Positions 6,719-13,237 of a stretch of DNA of 16,741 nt are shown here, piece by piece. Numbering within the stretch: position 1 is the first letter of the stretch; the number at the start of each line of letters is the position of its first letter. Made by a program: the position numbers and the translations under genes. The notes beneath the pieces were generated by a model that was not told the origin of the DNA, did no database searches, and saw only the letters and a list, made by a program, of their open reading frames with translations. Source of the DNA: Campylobacteraceae bacterium (GTDB taxonomy: Bacteria; Campylobacterota; Campylobacteria; Campylobacterales; Sulfurovaceae); NCBI GenBank assembly GCA_027066355.1, contig JAMONW010000046.1, positions 1-16,741 on the forward strand, in the 5' to 3' direction.

Positions 6719-6994
6719 ATGAAAAAATCAGTTTTAATAAGTGAGGTTGCAGAAAAAACAGGTCTTTCAAGAACAGATACAGAACTTGTTGTAAATAGTA
6801 TGCTAGATACTATTGTAGATTGTTTAAAAAATAGAGAAGCAGTATCATTTTTAGGTTTTGGTTCATTTGAGCCTGTTAAGAAAAATGCCAGAGAGATATA
6901 TATTCCAGGAACAACTACAAAAGTTAAAGTTGCCGCAAAATATGGTGTTCGTTTTAAACCAGGTAAAACTCTTAAAAAACAGATTCAAGGATAA
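6719..6994 (+). CDS. hup: HU family DNA-binding protein
   Basis: HU is a small nucleoid-associated dimer that bends DNA. The 91-residue product has the standard order: helical N-terminal half (LISEVAEKTGLSRTDTELVVNSMLDTI), the GFGSF turn near residue 46, the beta-arm with the conserved tip proline (IPGTTTKVKV) and the RFKPGKTLKK ending. Two ATGs stand in tandem at 6716 and 6719. AGGAG ends 2 bases before the first but 5 before the second, so the second is preferred. It is the first gene of the plus-strand block and lies divergent from nrdA. IHF-type function cannot be excluded by sequence alone, but HU fits better. Confidence 0.93.
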   Translation: MKKSVLISEVAEKTGLSRTDTELVVNSMLDTIVDCLKNREAVSFLGFGSFEPVKKNAREIYIPGTTTKVKVAAKYGVRFKPGKTLKKQIQG

Positions 6995-7005
6995 TATTCT
7001 ACTCT

Positions 7006-7024
7006 TAGCGCTTTTGATGCGCTA
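7006..7024 (+). terminator. Short hairpin after the HU gene
   Basis: TAGCGC and GCGCTA form a 6-bp stem with a 7-base loop, 11 bases after the HU stop. The following sequence (TAAATTTCTCTTT) is only loosely U-rich, so termination is probably partial. Confidence 0.4.
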
Positions 7025-7053
7025 TAAATTTCTCTTTATTAGCTACTTTTAGA

Positions 7054-7059
7054 TAAAAT
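7054..7059 (+). promoter_or_regulatory. Putative -10 for tig
   Basis: GA-TAAAAT-TGC lies 30 bases upstream of the tig GTG, in an AT-rich spacer after the HU hairpin. The context is like the -10 regions of other genes in this window. Confidence 0.4.
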
Positions 7060-7089
7060 TGCAAAAATTTTTTAATATAAGGATATAGT

Positions 7090-8379
7090 GTGATACTAAA
7101 TGTTGAAAAGTTAGATGAATCTAACTATAAAGTTTCTGCTACAATTGATAATAAAGATATTGATAGCAAATTAGACAAACTAGCTAAAGAGGCTAGTAAG
7201 AGTGTAAAAGTTGATGGTTTTAGAAAAGGTAAAGTTCCTGTTGCTGTAGTTAAAAAGATGTATGGCGAAAAGTTAGCTCAAGACGCTGAAGGTGAAGCTA
7301 TTAGAGAAGTTTTAGAAGCTGCTTATAAAGAGGCTGGTATTGAAATGGCTGATGTTATTGGAAATCCAACTTTTGAGAAGTTTGAAGATAAAGGTGATAA
7401 AAAAGAGATGGAGATTATTATCTCTACAAAGCCTAAAATTGATTTAGGCGATTATAGCGATATTGCACCAGAGTTTGAGAAACCAGAAGCTACTGAAGAT
7501 GAGATAAATGAAGAGATAGATAATATTGCAAATAACTTTGCAAAAGCAAAAAGTATAACAGATGATAGAGAGTTAAAAGATGGCGATATTGCAGTTTTTG
7601 ACTTTAAAGGTATTTTAGATGGAGAAGCTTTCCAAGGTGGAAGTGCAGAGAATTTTGAGTTAAAAATTGGAAGTGGTCAATTTATTCCAGGCTTTGAAGA
7701 GCAGATGATTGGTATGAAAAAGGGTGAAGAAAAAACTATTAAAGTTACTTTCCCAGATGATTACCAAGCAGAGAACCTAAAAGGAAAAGAGGTTGATTTT
7801 GAGCTTAAACTTCATGATATTAAAGAGAATGTAAAACCTGAAATTGATGATGATTTAGCTAAAAAAGCGCTTGGCAAAGATGATGCTACAGTTGAAGAGC
7901 TTAAAAAACATGCAAAAGAGATTATTGAAAATAACAAAGTTAGAAAAATTTATGAAGATGAGTTAAAACCAAAAATATTAGAGAATTTAGTTGAAAAATA
8001 TAACTTTGATTTACCAAAAAATATTGTTGAACAAGAGATTGATAATTTAACAAACCAAAAAGCTCAAACTCTTTCTAAAGAGGAGATTGAAGAGATTAAG
8101 GCTTCTGAAGATAAATTAAAAGAGCTTAGAGATAGTGTTCGTGAAGATGCTATAAATGCTGTAAAAGCAACATTTATTGTTGATGAGATGGCAAAAGCTG
8201 AAAATATAGAAGTAAGCGATGGTGAAATTAGTCAAGTTTTATATTATGAAGCATTAATGAATGGGCAAGATCCTCAAAAGCTAATGGAGTATTACCAAGC
8301 TAACAACTTAATTCCTGTAGTTAAAATGGGAATGATAGAAGATAAACTATTTGCCAAACTACTTAAATTATATGATTAA
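7090..8379 (+). CDS. tig: Trigger factor, ribosome-bound chaperone
   Basis: Trigger factor binds near the ribosome exit tunnel and assists folding of nascent chains; it also has prolyl isomerase activity. The 429-residue protein has all three parts. The N-terminal ribosome-binding domain carries the signature GFRKGKVP (43-50). An FKBP-like domain covers about 160-243 (DGDIAVFDFKG, IPGFEEQMIGMKKGE, FPDDYQAENLKGK). A long helical, charged C-terminal domain follows. The start is GTG, with AAGG 7 bases before it. Trigger factor next to clpP and def is a conserved order in Campylobacterota and gathers nascent-chain folding, N-terminal processing and proteolysis in one place. Confidence 0.96.
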   Translation: MILNVEKLDESNYKVSATIDNKDIDSKLDKLAKEASKSVKVDGFRKGKVPVAVVKKMYGEKLAQDAEGEAIREVLEAAYKEAGIEMADVIGNPTFEKFEDKGDKKEMEIIISTKPKIDLGDYSDIAPEFEKPEATEDEINEEIDNIANNFAKAKSITDDRELKDGDIAVFDFKGILDGEAFQGGSAENFELKIGSGQFIPGFEEQMIGMKKGEEKTIKVTFPDDYQAENLKGKEVDFELKLHDIKENVKPEIDDDLAKKALGKDDATVEELKKHAKEIIENNKVRKIYEDELKPKILENLVEKYNFDLPKNIVEQEIDNLTNQKAQTLSKEEIEEIKASEDKLKELRDSVREDAINAVKATFIVDEMAKAENIEVSDGEISQVLYYEALMNGQDPQKLMEYYQANNLIPVVKMGMIEDKLFAKLLKLYD

Positions 8380-8404
8380 TCTTGGGCATTTACGCCCAGA
8401 TTAA
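8376..8404 (+). terminator. Hairpin overlapping the tig stop codon
   Basis: TTAATC + TGGGC pairs with GCCCA + GATTAA (11 pairs, one bulged T, 6-base loop). The tig stop codon lies inside the left arm. An A-rich stretch, not a U-run, follows, so this may protect the mRNA 3' end rather than terminate by itself. Confidence 0.4.
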
Positions 8405-8436
8405 AAAGATAAAATTTACTACTTTTACAATTATTT

Positions 8437-8444
8437 GATATAAT
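8437..8444 (+). promoter_or_regulatory. Putative consensus -10 for clpP
   Basis: GA-TATAAT (TATAAT at 8439-8444) gives a predicted transcription start near 8451. The clpP leader would then begin with the long hairpin at 8455-8533. Confidence 0.55.
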
Positions 8445-8454
8445 TACAAAAATT

Positions 8455-8533
8455 TCTATCTCTTATAGAGCCACACTACATTCAATTCTCCTCCTCCATT
8501 TTGAAGTAGTATTGTGGCTCTATAAGAGATAGA
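8455..8533. repeat. 79-base inverted repeat / 5' leader hairpin of clpP
   Basis: Bases 8455-8475 and 8513-8533 are perfectly complementary over 21 bp (for example CTCTTATAGAGCCACA with TGTGGCTCTATAAGAG). After a small asymmetric bulge the fold continues with CTAC/GTAG and TTCAA/TTGAA, leaving a 15-base loop of TCTCCTCCTCCATTT. It lies between the TATAAT at 8439 and the clpP ribosome-binding site at 8542. Confidence 0.85.
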
Positions 8534-8551
8534 TTAAAAAAAAGGAATTAA

Positions 8552-9133
8552 ATGTATATACCATATGTTATAGAACAAACAGGTCGTGGAGAGAGAAGTT
8601 ACGATATATATTCAAGATTATTAAAAGATAGAATTATAATGCTTAGTGGCGAAATTAATGATGCAGTATCATCTAGTATAGTTTCACAACTGCTATTTTT
8701 AGAGGCACAAGACCCAGATAAAGATATCTACTTTTACATAAACTCTCCAGGTGGCGTAATTACAAGTGGATTTAGTATTTATGATACAATGAATTATATA
8801 AAACCAGATGTTCACACAATCTGTATTGGTCAAGCAGCTTCTATGGGAGCATTTTTGCTAAGTAGTGGAGCTAAAGGGAAAAGATATGCACTACCTAATG
8901 CAAGAATTATGATTCATCAACCTTTAGGTGGAGCGCAAGGTCAAGCAACAGATATTGCTATTCAAGCACAAGAGATTCTAAGAATGAAAGAGCAGTTAAA
9001 TAAAATTATGGCTAAAAATTGTGGCATTACAGTTAAAAAGATAGAAAAAGATACCGAAAGAGATAACTTTATGAGTGCTGAAGAAGCTGTTGATTATGGC
9101 TTAATAGATAAGGTTTTAGAAAAGAGCCTATAA
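8552..9133 (+). CDS. clpP: ATP-dependent Clp protease proteolytic subunit
   Basis: ClpP is the serine peptidase that forms a double-ring barrel and works with ClpX or ClpA to degrade proteins in the cytoplasm. The 193-residue length is normal. The catalytic triad is S97 (GQAASMGAF), H122 (MIHQPLGG) and D171 (ERDNFM). The N-terminal YIPYVIEQTGRGERSYDI segment is the axial pore and processing region. AAGGA lies 5 bases before the ATG. The stop codon overlaps the def start (TAATG), so the two are translationally coupled. The leader carries an unusually long hairpin. Confidence 0.98.
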   Translation: MYIPYVIEQTGRGERSYDIYSRLLKDRIIMLSGEINDAVSSSIVSQLLFLEAQDPDKDIYFYINSPGGVITSGFSIYDTMNYIKPDVHTICIGQAASMGAFLLSSGAKGKRYALPNARIMIHQPLGGAQGQATDIAIQAQEILRMKEQLNKIMAKNCGITVKKIEKDTERDNFMSAEEAVDYGLIDKVLEKSL

Positions 9134-9651
9134 TGATTAGAGAGATTTTAGTATATCCTAATAAAACTCTTAAAAAAAAGAGCCTACCTGTAGAGAAATT
9201 TGATAAAGAGTTGCACTCTTTGCTTGATGATATGTATGATACTATGAGTGCAAAAAATGGTGTAGGACTTGCGGCTATTCAAATTGGTGTGCCTCTTCGT
9301 GCTTTAATTATTAATATTCCAATTGAAGAGCAAGATGGCGCTCAGCCAAAAGAGAATACTATTGAGGTTATTAATCCTGAATTTATAGAGTGTAGCGGTA
9401 GCACAAAGTTCCAAGAGGGGTGTTTAAGTGTTCCCGGATTTTATGAAGATGTTTCACGCTATGCCCAAGTAAAATTCAAATACTACGATAGATACGGTAA
9501 TGAACACTTAACAGATACTAACGATTTTCTTGCAATTGCTATACAACACGAATATGACCACTTAGAGGGAAAGCTATTTATTGAAAAACTATCTATACTA
9601 AAAAGAAAAAAATTTGAAAAAGAGTGGAAGAAGAGAAATAGCAAAAAATGA
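9133..9651 (+). CDS. def: Peptide deformylase
   Basis: Deformylase removes the formyl group from the N-terminal methionine of new proteins and uses a bound metal ion (Fe2+ in most). All three motifs are present in the 172-residue protein: GVGLAAIQ (43-50), EGCLS with metal ligand C97, and QHEYDH with ligands H139 and H143 and catalytic E140. The C-terminal tail is strongly basic (KRKKFEKEWKKRNSKK), as in many bacterial deformylases. The start codon shares a base with the clpP stop. Confidence 0.98.
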   Translation: MIREILVYPNKTLKKKSLPVEKFDKELHSLLDDMYDTMSAKNGVGLAAIQIGVPLRALIINIPIEEQDGAQPKENTIEVINPEFIECSGSTKFQEGCLSVPGFYEDVSRYAQVKFKYYDRYGNEHLTDTNDFLAIAIQHEYDHLEGKLFIEKLSILKRKKFEKEWKKRNSKK

Positions 9652-9657
9652 TGAATT

Positions 9658-9678
9658 TGACATAAATTTGTCATTTTT
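9658..9678 (+). terminator. Intrinsic terminator after def
   Basis: TGACA and TGTCA form a 5-bp stem with a 6-base loop, followed directly by TTTTT. It begins 7 bases after the def stop and likely ends the tig-clpP-def unit. The stem is short, so efficiency may be modest. Confidence 0.5.
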
Positions 9679-9691
9679 ATTATAATATAAC

Positions 9692-9719
9692 CATAATATG
9701 CACTTTATTATGATATAAT
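9692..9719 (+). promoter_or_regulatory. Putative promoter and inverted repeat upstream of the DUF898 gene
   Basis: TGA-TATAAT (9711-9719) is an extended -10. Just upstream and overlapping its TG is an inverted repeat, CATAATA (9692-9698) and TATTATG (9706-9712). The predicted leader is nearly 100 bases long. The repeat is almost all A-T and could be chance in such sequence. Confidence 0.4.
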
Positions 9720-9824
9720 ATTCGTAAAAATAATGTGTAATCTAATTTTTTACATTATAGCTATAACTTTTTTATAATTAAATAGCTTATCTAATGTAGA
9801 TTTTAGATGATTTATGGAGTAGAT

Positions 9825-12020
9825 ATGAGTTTTGTAACTAATGAAAAATCATCTTTGGGTTCTAAAGAGAAAAAGGTCTCTTCTACACTTGAACTTGCCA
9901 AAAAATTAGGCTTATTAAATAAAGAAGAGGAAGAAAAAGATAAAAGTGCAGTTAATATTTCTGAAAATAAAAGTAAAGAAGAAGATACTATAGCAAAAAA
10001 TAATCAAGAGTTATTGGATTTTATTTTAGAAGATAACTCTGAGGCTCAAGTAGATAATAATACCCATAAAAGCAGTAACACTATATCTATAAAAGATGAT
10101 AACTCTTTGGTTGATATTGAAGATAAAACTAATTCAACTTTTATAGATGATAAGGTAGCTGAAGAGAGCAATAAAAGCTTTGAAGATATAAAGCCAAATG
10201 AAGAAGCGCCAATAGATAATCAAGATTTAATAGATTTTTTATTAAATGATAGCAGTGAGATTAAAAATAATTTAGCCTCTAATGAGCAAGTTATTGAAAT
10301 AGAAAATAGAAAAAATATAAAAAGCGATACTAAAGAGGAAAACAACAAAGATAGCTTTATCTCTATTAATGTTAGTGAAGATGAGGATAAAGAGTCTTTA
10401 GAGATATTAGCAAATAGCAAAAAAGATAAAATAAAACCCAATAGTATTACTCTGCTAGATGATGAAAAGAGTGATAAAAATGAGTTAATAGATTTTTTAT
10501 TAACAGATGATGAAAAAGAGGATGAGGAGTTAGCAAATAGCGATTTAACAATAGTTGAAGATAATACTTTAGATAAAAAAGCTCCTCAAAGCGAGGATAA
10601 GAGCATTCAAAAAGATGATATTAAAGAGGAGAGCATCACAAGTAAGCCAAAGAGTCCAACTGATACAAAGAGTAACTTAAATAATGGACTTTTAGTTACA
10701 CCTGAAGATATAGAGAGATATTTTGCATCTTTAGAATCAAAAGAGAGCAAACTAAGCAAAGATATAGAGCAAGAAGAGTTATCTGACCCAAAAGAGTTTG
10801 ATGTATCTAAAAATATAGTAGAAAATAAGCCAAAAACAGTTAGTGGTAGTGATGTTTTGGCATTTCAATCTTTTGAATTTAAGGGCAAAGCCAAAGAGTA
10901 TTTTAAAATTTGGATTGTAAATATCGCTTTAACTATAGTAACTCTTGGTGTTTACTCTGCATGGGCAAAGGTAAGAAACTTAAGATATATTTATGGAAAT
11001 ACTTACCTAAATAACTCAAACTTTGAATTTAATGCAGACCCTAGAAGAATATTTTATGGTAGAGCTATAGTTGTTCTTTTTTATGCAATTTTTCTCTACT
11101 CTGCAAAAGTTTTATATAACAATACATTAGCTTTATCTATAATGGGACTATTTCTACTACTTTTGCCTTGGCTTATCAAACAAGCTGTTAGATTTAAACT
11201 AAAGAGTGCATCTTATAGAAATATAAGATTTAAGTTTCATGGCAAAGCTAGAAGTTTTTATATGTTGGCATTTAGTTCAATTTTGGCAATTGTATTAGTA
11301 TTTTCTCCTATGTATATTAATGCTTTAGCTAAAAAATTTGGCTTTGAAATTCCTTATTATAGCTATAGAGTTGCAGTTATGTCATATATGGCACTATTTT
11401 TTAGCTTTTTAATAATTGGTGTGCCTTTAATTTACAGAAAATTTAAAGAGATTATAATTAATAACTCATCTTATGGTAATGAGATGTTTAAATTTTATGG
11501 CACAAAAAGAGCAGCAGTTGGAACATTTTTAAAGATGGCATTTACTACTGCTTTAGCCGCTTTTTTACTTGCTTTGCTAGTGGTTATTCCAAAAAAATTT
11601 TTTGGAATAGATATAGTTGATGCAAAACATATAGATTTAAACAGATTAAATAGCACAACATTAATTGGTGCTGGAATTGGTATTTTAGTCTATTTGGCAT
11701 CTATTGGCTTATACAAAGGTATTAGTGATGGATTTTTATCTAACTATATTAGAAACAACACTAAATTAGGGGATGGCGAGTTTAAAACCAGTATATATCC
11801 TGTAAAACTTGGTATAATTAGTATGGTTAATATTATTGCAATTGTATTTAGCTTTGGATTGCTATACCCTTGGGCTAAAATGAGATATTTAAAGTATAAA
11901 ATAGAAAATACGCAATTTGCATGTAGAGATTACAACAAATTTAAAGCAGCAAAATCAAAAGATGTTTCAGCAATTGGAGAAGAGGCTACAGACTTTTTTG
12001 ATATAGATCTTGGAGTTTAA
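9825..12020 (+). CDS. DUF898 (YjgN-like) multi-pass membrane protein with long disordered acidic N-terminus
   Basis: No function is established for the DUF898/YjgN family. Residues 1-345 of the 731 aa are polar and acidic, rich in D, E, K, N and S, with no membrane segment; they contain three copies of a short motif, E/D-L-[LI]-D-F-[IL]-L (about residues 62, 134 and 220). The membrane region runs from about 350 to 702 and can be read as five units. Each opens with an F-x-F or similar element and closes after one or two hydrophobic helices with an aromatic/basic stretch and Asn (such as AWAKVRNLRYIYGNT and PWAKMRYLKYKIENT). ATG at 9825 is chosen because GGAG lies 5 bases before it; an ATG at 9807 has no ribosome-binding site. 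An M48 peptidase gene follows. DUF898 proteins are normally much shorter, so the N-terminal extension is unusual. Confidence 0.8.
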   Translation: MSFVTNEKSSLGSKEKKVSSTLELAKKLGLLNKEEEEKDKSAVNISENKSKEEDTIAKNNQELLDFILEDNSEAQVDNNTHKSSNTISIKDDNSLVDIEDKTNSTFIDDKVAEESNKSFEDIKPNEEAPIDNQDLIDFLLNDSSEIKNNLASNEQVIEIENRKNIKSDTKEENNKDSFISINVSEDEDKESLEILANSKKDKIKPNSITLLDDEKSDKNELIDFLLTDDEKEDEELANSDLTIVEDNTLDKKAPQSEDKSIQKDDIKEESITSKPKSPTDTKSNLNNGLLVTPEDIERYFASLESKESKLSKDIEQEELSDPKEFDVSKNIVENKPKTVSGSDVLAFQSFEFKGKAKEYFKIWIVNIALTIVTLGVYSAWAKVRNLRYIYGNTYLNNSNFEFNADPRRIFYGRAIVVLFYAIFLYSAKVLYNNTLALSIMGLFLLLLPWLIKQAVRFKLKSASYRNIRFKFHGKARSFYMLAFSSILAIVLVFSPMYINALAKKFGFEIPYYSYRVAVMSYMALFFSFLIIGVPLIYRKFKEIIINNSSYGNEMFKFYGTKRAAVGTFLKMAFTTALAAFLLALLVVIPKKFFGIDIVDAKHIDLNRLNSTTLIGAGIGILVYLASIGLYKGISDGFLSNYIRNNTKLGDGEFKTSIYPVKLGIISMVNIIAIVFSFGLLYPWAKMRYLKYKIENTQFACRDYNKFKAAKSKDVSAIGEEATDFFDIDLGV
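10008..10517 (+). repeat. Three copies of a short LIDFLL motif in the DUF898 protein tail
   Basis: Copies encode ELLDFILEDNSE (10008-10043), DLIDFLLNDSSE (10224-10259) and ELIDFLLTDDEK (10482-10517). Copies two and three share 19 identical bases, TTAATAGATTTTTTATTAA. Spacing is about 72 and 86 codons, and the sequence between copies is not conserved. Confidence 0.8.
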
Positions 12021-12035
12021 GTTAGCTTCTAGGGG

Positions 12036-12100
12036 TTAGATTTTAGGTGTTAGGGTTTAGGTTTTAGTTAGTAGTTAGGGTTTAGGGATTGGTGGTTAGT
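12036..12100 (+). repeat. TTAGGGT-type heptamer array between the DUF898 and M48 genes
   Basis: Almost the whole spacer is built of 7-base units starting TTAG (such as TTAGGTG, TTAGGGT, TTAGGTT and TTAGGGA), with one phase break near 12071-12074. The last units supply GGTGG, which lies 5 bases before the M48 ATG and may be its ribosome-binding site. It resembles the heptanucleotide tandem repeats known from cyanobacterial spacers. Confidence 0.8.
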
Positions 12101-13096
12101 ATGAAAGTTAATGCAAAGCTTTATGATGGGAATAGTTCAATTGAGCATAATGTTATAGTTGAATTTACGCAAGATAAGCGAATAAAGATTGAAGCATTTA
12201 ATATTGATGAGCCACTTAGCCAAGTTAAAATTTCAACACGCCTTGGCAATACTCCTAGATTAATAGAGTTTAGCAATGGTATTAGGTGTAAATGTGCCAA
12301 TAATGATAAAATTGATGAAATCTTAGATAATTTAGGTGCAAATAATAGCTCAATTCATAAATTAGAGAGTTCTTGGAAATTAGCTACTATCTCTTTAGTG
12401 TTAATTGTAGGGTTTGTAGTATTTATGCTAACTGCTGGTGCTGATACAACTGCAAACTTTTTAGCAAAAAAACTACCTCCAAGCACTTTAGATAGCGCAA
12501 GTAAAATTACACTAGAACAACTTGATAAAAGTTATCTTCATAAAAGTAATTTAAGCAGCGAGAAAAAAGCCCAAATTTTAAAACTATTTAAAAAGCTTAG
12601 CAATAATGATCCTCACTATAAACTCCATTTTCGCTCTAGCCCAAAAATGGGACCAAATGCTTTTGCACTGCCAAGTGGTGATATAGTTTTAATTGATGAG
12701 TTGGTATTTTTAGATAAAGACCCAAATCTTTATGGTGTTTTGGGTGTTTTAGCGCATGAAAAGGGACACTATGTATATAAGCATGGATTAAAAGGCTTAA
12801 TAAAAGGAACAATTGCAACAGCAGTTATTAGCTATATTACCGGAGATGTAACATTTGTTGCCACTGCTTTACCAACAGCTCTAATTACTACAAAATATAG
12901 CCGAGAATACGAAACCCAAGCAGATAGTTATGCAAAGAGTGAGTTAAAAAGATTGCATATTTCTAGCAAACCTTTAGCAAATATCTTTATTGAGATGGAG
13001 AAGTATTATAAGAAAAAGTATGGCAATAGTAGCACCCCAAATTGGCTCTCTACACACCCTGTTACGCAAAAGAGAATAGAGTTCTTTGAAAAATAG
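12101..13096 (+). CDS. Membrane-anchored M48 family zinc metallopeptidase
   Basis: The product has 331 residues. A cytoplasm-type N-terminal domain (about 1-85) with no signal peptide is followed by one transmembrane helix (about 93-111) and an M48 peptidase domain. Zinc site: HEKGH (H219, E220, H223) plus E271 in the ExxxD motif E-TQAD. A STHP motif near residue 317 is typical of the family. Such peptidases (related to HtpX, Oma1 and LoiP) degrade misfolded membrane or envelope proteins. The open frame also allows a TTG start at 12089 inside the repeat array; ATG at 12101 is preferred. Pairing of a DUF898/YjgN protein with an M48 peptidase recurs in Proteobacteria, so the neighbour is a likely substrate or partner. 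That link is inference. Confidence 0.88.
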   Translation: MKVNAKLYDGNSSIEHNVIVEFTQDKRIKIEAFNIDEPLSQVKISTRLGNTPRLIEFSNGIRCKCANNDKIDEILDNLGANNSSIHKLESSWKLATISLVLIVGFVVFMLTAGADTTANFLAKKLPPSTLDSASKITLEQLDKSYLHKSNLSSEKKAQILKLFKKLSNNDPHYKLHFRSSPKMGPNAFALPSGDIVLIDELVFLDKDPNLYGVLGVLAHEKGHYVYKHGLKGLIKGTIATAVISYITGDVTFVATALPTALITTKYSREYETQADSYAKSELKRLHISSKPLANIFIEMEKYYKKKYGNSSTPNWLSTHPVTQKRIEFFEK

Positions 13097-13185
13097 CTAT
13101 TATATAATTTGCAAAATAAGAAACTACACTAAAATATAATCTCAATTTAATACAAATTTTTGGTATAAAATTTAGCTCTAAGTAG

Positions 13186-13191
13186 TATAAT
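13186..13191 (+). promoter_or_regulatory. Putative -10 for the MFS gene
   Basis: TATAAT lies 46 bases before the MFS ATG, giving a predicted start near 13198, inside the palindrome that follows. Confidence 0.5.
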
Positions 13192-13194
13192 ATT

Positions 13195-13218
13195 ATTGAA
13201 TTATACCTATAATTCAAT
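13195..13218 (+). promoter_or_regulatory. 24-bp palindromic operator candidate upstream of the MFS gene
   Basis: ATTGAATTATA and TATAATTCAAT form perfect 11-bp arms around a central CC. The palindrome begins 3 bases after the -10 and covers the predicted transcription start, a position typical of repressor sites for efflux genes. No regulator gene is adjacent. As RNA it would also form a hairpin ahead of the ribosome-binding site AAGGA. Confidence 0.55.
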
Positions 13219-13237
13219 CTTATAATAAGGAAAAATT

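Noticed and set aside
6858..7052. Second-frame open frame overlapping the HU gene
   Set aside because: Overlaps the conserved HU coding sequence and its hairpin; no own start signal.
8455..8533. Clp hairpin as terminator of tig
   Set aside because: It lies downstream of a consensus -10, has no U-run on the plus strand, and a separate hairpin already sits at the tig stop.
9483..9674. Minus-strand frame opposite the end of def
   Set aside because: Shadow of the basic deformylase tail; Phe/Ser-rich product is what antisense of Lys/Glu-rich sequence gives.
10220..10441. Minus-strand frame opposite the DUF898 tail
   Set aside because: Hydrophobic Leu/Ser/Phe-rich product arises as antisense of the acidic, Lys-rich tail.
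12036..12100. Telomere-like TTTAGGG array
   Set aside because: The unit resembles a plant telomere repeat, but the array is short, imperfect, broken in phase and lies between two bacterial genes; it is not a chromosome end.
12636..12818. Minus-strand frame opposite the M48 active site
   Set aside because: Opposite the conserved HExxH region; His/Leu-rich antisense artefact.
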